Shown here one piece after another: positions 61,362-64,000 of a DNA stretch of 64,000 bases. Source of the DNA: Amycolatopsis sp. GM8. GTDB taxonomy: Bacteria; Actinomycetota; Actinomycetes; Mycobacteriales; Pseudonocardiaceae. A program made the translations under genes and the position numbers. Numbering within the stretch: the stretch's first letter is position 1; every line of letters starts with the position of its first letter. The stretch is from positions 9,627 to 73,626 of the forward strand of contig NZ_JAJKFK010000011.1 in NCBI RefSeq assembly GCF_021653975.1. Direction: 5' to 3'. The notes beneath the pieces were generated by a model, which was not told the DNA's origin, made no database searches, and saw only the letters and a list, made by a program, of their open reading frames with translations.

Positions 61362-61713
61362 CCGCATCACGCTGACCGGGCTGCGCGTGTTCGGCCGGCA
61401 CGGTGTCTTCGAGCACGAGAAGCGCGACGGGCAGGAGTTCGTCGTGGACATCATGGTGTGGCTCGACCTGACGGCAGCGGCGAAGACCGACGACCTGGCC
61501 CAAACGCTGCACTACGGCGAACTGGCCGAGCTTGCCGCTGGCATCGTCGGCGGCGAGCCGTACGACCTGATCGAGAGCGTCGCCGGGAAGATCGCCGACG
61601 AGGTCATGGAAGACGAGCGTCTGCAGGCCGTCGAGGTCACCGTGCACAAGCCGTCGGCGCCGATCCCGCTGACGTTCGATGACGTGGCCGTGACCGTGCG
61701 GCGGCAGCGGTGA
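61354..61713 (+). CDS. folB: Dihydroneopterin aldolase
   Basis: A 119-residue protein: LRVFGRHGVFEHEKRDGQEF and YDLIESVAGKIADEV. Starts 8 bp before the folP stop. Confidence 0.95.
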   Translation: MSDRITLTGLRVFGRHGVFEHEKRDGQEFVVDIMVWLDLTAAAKTDDLAQTLHYGELAELAAGIVGGEPYDLIESVAGKIADEVMEDERLQAVEVTVHKPSAPIPLTFDDVAVTVRRQR

Positions 61714-62210
61714 GCCGCGCGGTCCTGTCGCTGGGCTCGAACCTCGGCGACCGGCTCGGTTATCTGCGATCGGTGGTGACCGGCCTCGGTGACGCGCTCG
61801 TCGCAGTGTCCACTGTGTACGAAACGAAACCGTGGGGTGTCGAGGACCAGCCGGATTTCCTCAACGCCGTATGCATCGTGGACGATCCCGCGCGCGACCA
61901 CTGGGCGTGGCTGCGCACCGGGCAGGCGTTGGAGAAGGCCGCGGGCCGGGTGCGGGAACTGCGCTGGGGCCCGCGCACCCTGGACGTGGACGTGGTCACG
62001 GTGGACAGTGTGCGTTCGGACGATTCGGAACTGCTGCTGCCGCACCCGGGCACGCCGGATCGCGCGAGCGTGCTGATCCCGTGGCTGGAAATCGAGCCGG
62101 ACGCCGTCCTCCCCGGTCACGGTCCGATCCGTGATCTCCTTGCGGCGCTGCCGGAAGCGGACCGGGCGGGTGTGCACCCCCGCCCGGCGCTCACGCTCCG
62201 AGTGCCCTGA
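61710..62210 (+). CDS. folK: HPPK (6-hydroxymethyl-dihydropterin pyrophosphokinase)
   Basis: A 166-residue enzyme: LSLGSNLGDRLGYLR, ETKPWGVEDQPDFLNAV, and WGPRTLDVDVVTVD. GTG start coupled to folB. Last enzyme of the folate operon. Confidence 0.95.
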   Translation: MSRAVLSLGSNLGDRLGYLRSVVTGLGDALVAVSTVYETKPWGVEDQPDFLNAVCIVDDPARDHWAWLRTGQALEKAAGRVRELRWGPRTLDVDVVTVDSVRSDDSELLLPHPGTPDRASVLIPWLEIEPDAVLPGHGPIRDLLAALPEADRAGVHPRPALTLRVP

Positions 62211-62727
62211 GTGCGGCGATGGTCCAGTCCAGTGCCGGCTGCCGCCACGGCACCGGCTGCCAGCCGTTCATGACCGCGAGCAGGTACCAGTAGCGAGCGG
62301 CCCTGGGATCGCTACTGGACTCGATGCGATCGGCCAGTCCGGCCGCCGATTCCACCTCCGCGACGCGGACGATCTCCTCCGCCAGCGAACGACCTTCCGC
62401 CGATGCCGGTTCGCGGCCTGCCTCCAGGTACTCCTGGGCCCGGTTGTTCCACTCGAACCAATGCTCCCGCTGGGCCTGGGTCGGATTCGGATCCCGGCCC
62501 GCGTCGCGCTCCGCCGCGTGCTGCTCGCTCATCCCGCGGATGGTCGCGCGGAACGACGGATCCTGGATCAGTTCCGCGAGTTCGACCCACGCCTCCAGCT
62601 GTTCCGGCGTCGGATCATCGGGCAGGTTCGGTTTCGCCGAGCGCATCCCGGCCGAGAAGTCCGGGTCCACGTTCAGCCCGCCGAAGACCTCGCTCCAGAA
62701 CTCCCCCACCCGTCGCCCGACCGCCAC
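62191..62727 (-). pseudogene. C-terminal part of a MerR regulator, frameshifted from its N-terminus
   Basis: A 178-residue frame whose sequence (WSEVFGGLNVDPDFSAGM RSAKPNLPDDPTPEQ ... WVELAELIQDPSFRATIRGM) is the effector region normally joined to the MerR domain just upstream. The GTG start is arbitrary; the frame continues upstream as RTPIDQQREALPSG without a stop until the junction. Tail overlaps folK by 20 bp. Confidence 0.65.
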
Positions 62728-62756
62728 CCCCGACGGAAGCGCTTCGCGCTGCTGGT

Positions 62757-63164
62757 CTATTGGCGTACGCGCTCCTCGTCGGACATCGATGCCAGCTTGT
62801 TCATCAGTTTCACTTCCTCCAGCTCGGATTCCCGTTTCACCACCGCGCGCAGCACCGCCCGGCGCAGCCGCAACCGCCGGAGCTGGTCCTCGATCGCCTC
62901 GAGATGCCGGGCCGCCAGCTGCGGCACGCTGACCCGCGAGCCGAGCACCTGCGCGACGTCGTCCAGGCCGAGGCCCAGTTCGCGCAGGGTCCTGATCAGC
63001 TCGAGCCGGGCCAGCGACCGGGTGTCGTAGAGCCGGTAGCCGCTGGGGGTGCGGTCGGTGGGCGGCAGGAGTCCTTCATCGGAGTAGAACCGGATCGTCT
63101 TGACCGGCAGCCCGGTCCGGCGTGCCAGCTCCCCGATGGTGAACGTCCTGCCCACACGGTCCAT
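62757..63164 (-). CDS. MerR-family regulator, N-terminal part (split gene)
   Basis: A 135-residue protein with the MerR HTH (FTIGELARRTGLPVKTIRFY SDEGLLPPTD) and coiled-coil helix, ending at LASMSDEERVRQ. Usual members continue into a ~170-residue effector domain, which here lies in another frame 30 bp on. Either a real truncation by frameshift, or a sequencing error in the junction. As it stands it could still bind DNA. Confidence 0.75.
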   Translation of the reverse strand: MDRVGRTFTIGELARRTGLPVKTIRFYSDEGLLPPTDRTPSGYRLYDTRSLARLELIRTLRELGLGLDDVAQVLGSRVSVPQLAARHLEAIEDQLRRLRLRRAVLRAVVKRESELEEVKLMNKLASMSDEERVRQ

Positions 63165-63217
63165 GCTGATGTCTCCACTGGCTGGAGAGTCAAGTCTCGC
63201 ACGGTACCGTTGACGGC

Positions 63218-63679
63218 ATGCACTTCACGCGGCCCCGCGAGCTCGTGATCGCCGGGCTGGTCGGCGTCGTGCTGGCCTACCTCGCGTTCAAGTTCGCCTA
63301 CGGTTCCCTGCCGCGGTTGCCGCGTTATGCCGGCATCACGCTCGTCGTGATCGCCGTGATCGAGACGGTGCTGGCGTTCACCATCCGCTCGCGGATCCGC
63401 AGCGGGCGGCTGCTGGGTGCGATCGGCGTCGCGCGCGCGGTCGCGCTGGCGAAGGCTTCATCGGTGCTGGGCGCGCTGATGCTCGGTGTGTGGCTGGGCG
63501 CGCTGATTGCCTTGTTCCCCAACGCGGACGAGGTGACCGCGGCCGCGAGTGACGTCCGGAGCGCGATCATCAGCGCGATCAGTGCGGTGGTGCTGATCGC
63601 GGCCGCGCTGTGGCTCGAACACTGCTGCCGGACACCAGAACAACGTGATCACGATCCCGAACATCACTCGACCGGTTAA
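63218..63679 (+). CDS. DUF3180 membrane protein
   Basis: A 153-residue protein with four helices (VIAGLVGVVLAYLAFKFAYG ... LGALMLGVWLGALIALF, IISAISAVVLIAAALWL) and a His/Asp tail. Found next to the folate operon in mycobacteria (Rv3605c). Function unknown. Confidence 0.85.
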   Translation: MHFTRPRELVIAGLVGVVLAYLAFKFAYGSLPRLPRYAGITLVVIAVIETVLAFTIRSRIRSGRLLGAIGVARAVALAKASSVLGALMLGVWLGALIALFPNADEVTAAASDVRSAIISAISAVVLIAAALWLEHCCRTPEQRDHDPEHHSTG

Positions 63680-63748
63680 CGCGGAGAACCTACCGTTCGA
63701 AGTACCGACTAGGTCTCAGACGGATAACTAGAGGGTACGGTGTTCGGC

Positions 63749-64000
63749 ATGACTAGCGTGGGTGACGACTCGCGCGGCCGCCTCCTGGGCCGGCCGTGGT
63801 TCGTCGTCGGCTTGGCCCTCGCAGTGGCCGCGACGCTCGCGCTGGTGCTCGCGGACGACATTCGCTACCTGCGGCTGGGTATCGTCGCCGCGCTCTGGGC
63901 CGCGCTCGTCGGCGCGTTTCTCGCGGTCCGGTACCGCAAACAGGCCGCCAGCACGGAAGATGCGGTCGCGCAGGCGCAAGAGGTCTACGAGCTGGAACTG
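63749..64000 (+). CDS. DUF6779-like membrane protein, cut by the window edge
   Basis: Starts MTSVGDDSRGRLLGRPWFVV; two helices (VVGLALAVAATLALVLAD; LRLGIVAALWAALVGAFLAV) then RYRKQAAS and a charged helix. The 3' end is outside. Position fits Rv3604c. Confidence 0.65.
   Translation, partial: MTSVGDDSRGRLLGRPWFVVGLALAVAATLALVLADDIRYLRLGIVAALWAALVGAFLAVRYRKQAASTEDAVAQAQEVYELEL

Overview
The window comes from a high-GC actinobacterium, most probably Pseudonocardiaceae and perhaps Amycolatopsis. This rests on codon composition, actinobacterial DnaA boxes (TTGTCCACA), a WhiB-like protein, PE/PPE/EspG-type genes of an ESX locus, and gene order. Much of the backbone follows the M. tuberculosis Rv3661-Rv3604c order as I know it: HAD phosphatase, ssd, tad pilus genes, MrfA-like helicase, topA, holB, then ppa, PBP4, DUF2342 metalloprotease, tilS, hpt, ESX genes, ftsH, folE-folP-folB-folK, DUF3180. 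Species assignment is inference; no search was run.

Layout. 1-7.2 kb: HAD phosphatase and the ssd/tad pilus operon, where the 5' ends of tadA and tadB have each been tandemly duplicated into short ATGA-linked reading frames. 7.2-25 kb: a primase/polymerase-like protein, helicase, H+-pyrophosphatase, lipoprotein, TipA-type MerR regulator, topA, an EspG-like protein, an MFS protein fused to a degenerate thymidylate kinase, DNA polymerase III delta' and a large surface protein. 25.0-37.7 kb: a 12.6-kb integrative element in tRNA-Thr(CGT), bounded by 46-bp direct repeats with integrase arm-type repeats at both ends. It encodes an integrase fused to a GntR domain, an FtsK-type transfer protein (TraB) with a candidate clt beside it, small coupled membrane, WhiB and HTH proteins, several regulators, three Nudix proteins (two with an N-terminal DNA-binding-like region), a nucleoside-diphosphate kinase, an Mrr-like nuclease and an AbiTii-like membrane protein. 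No replication initiator was recognised in it.

37.9-45.7 kb: a copper/arsenic cluster with DUF5134, CopC-CopD, YcnI, an anti-sigma-like zinc-finger membrane protein divergent from a SigC-like sigma factor, CopA, a tiny membrane peptide, CopZ, and a divergent arsR/arsI pair. 45.7-64 kb: Pr6Pr protein, gamma-carbonic anhydrase, a ZTP riboswitch and glyA, ppa, PBP4, DUF2342 protein, tilS, hpt, ESX PE/PPE-like and two EspG genes, ftsH, the folate operon, a MerR regulator split by a frameshift, DUF3180, and a partial DUF6779-like gene running off the edge.

Most striking are the chains of truncated tadA/tadB copies and the compact integrative element, with its fused integrase, nucleotide-hydrolase/kinase set, 11-bp iterons and candidate clt. 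Start codons were chosen from ribosome binding sites and family length, and are noted where uncertain.
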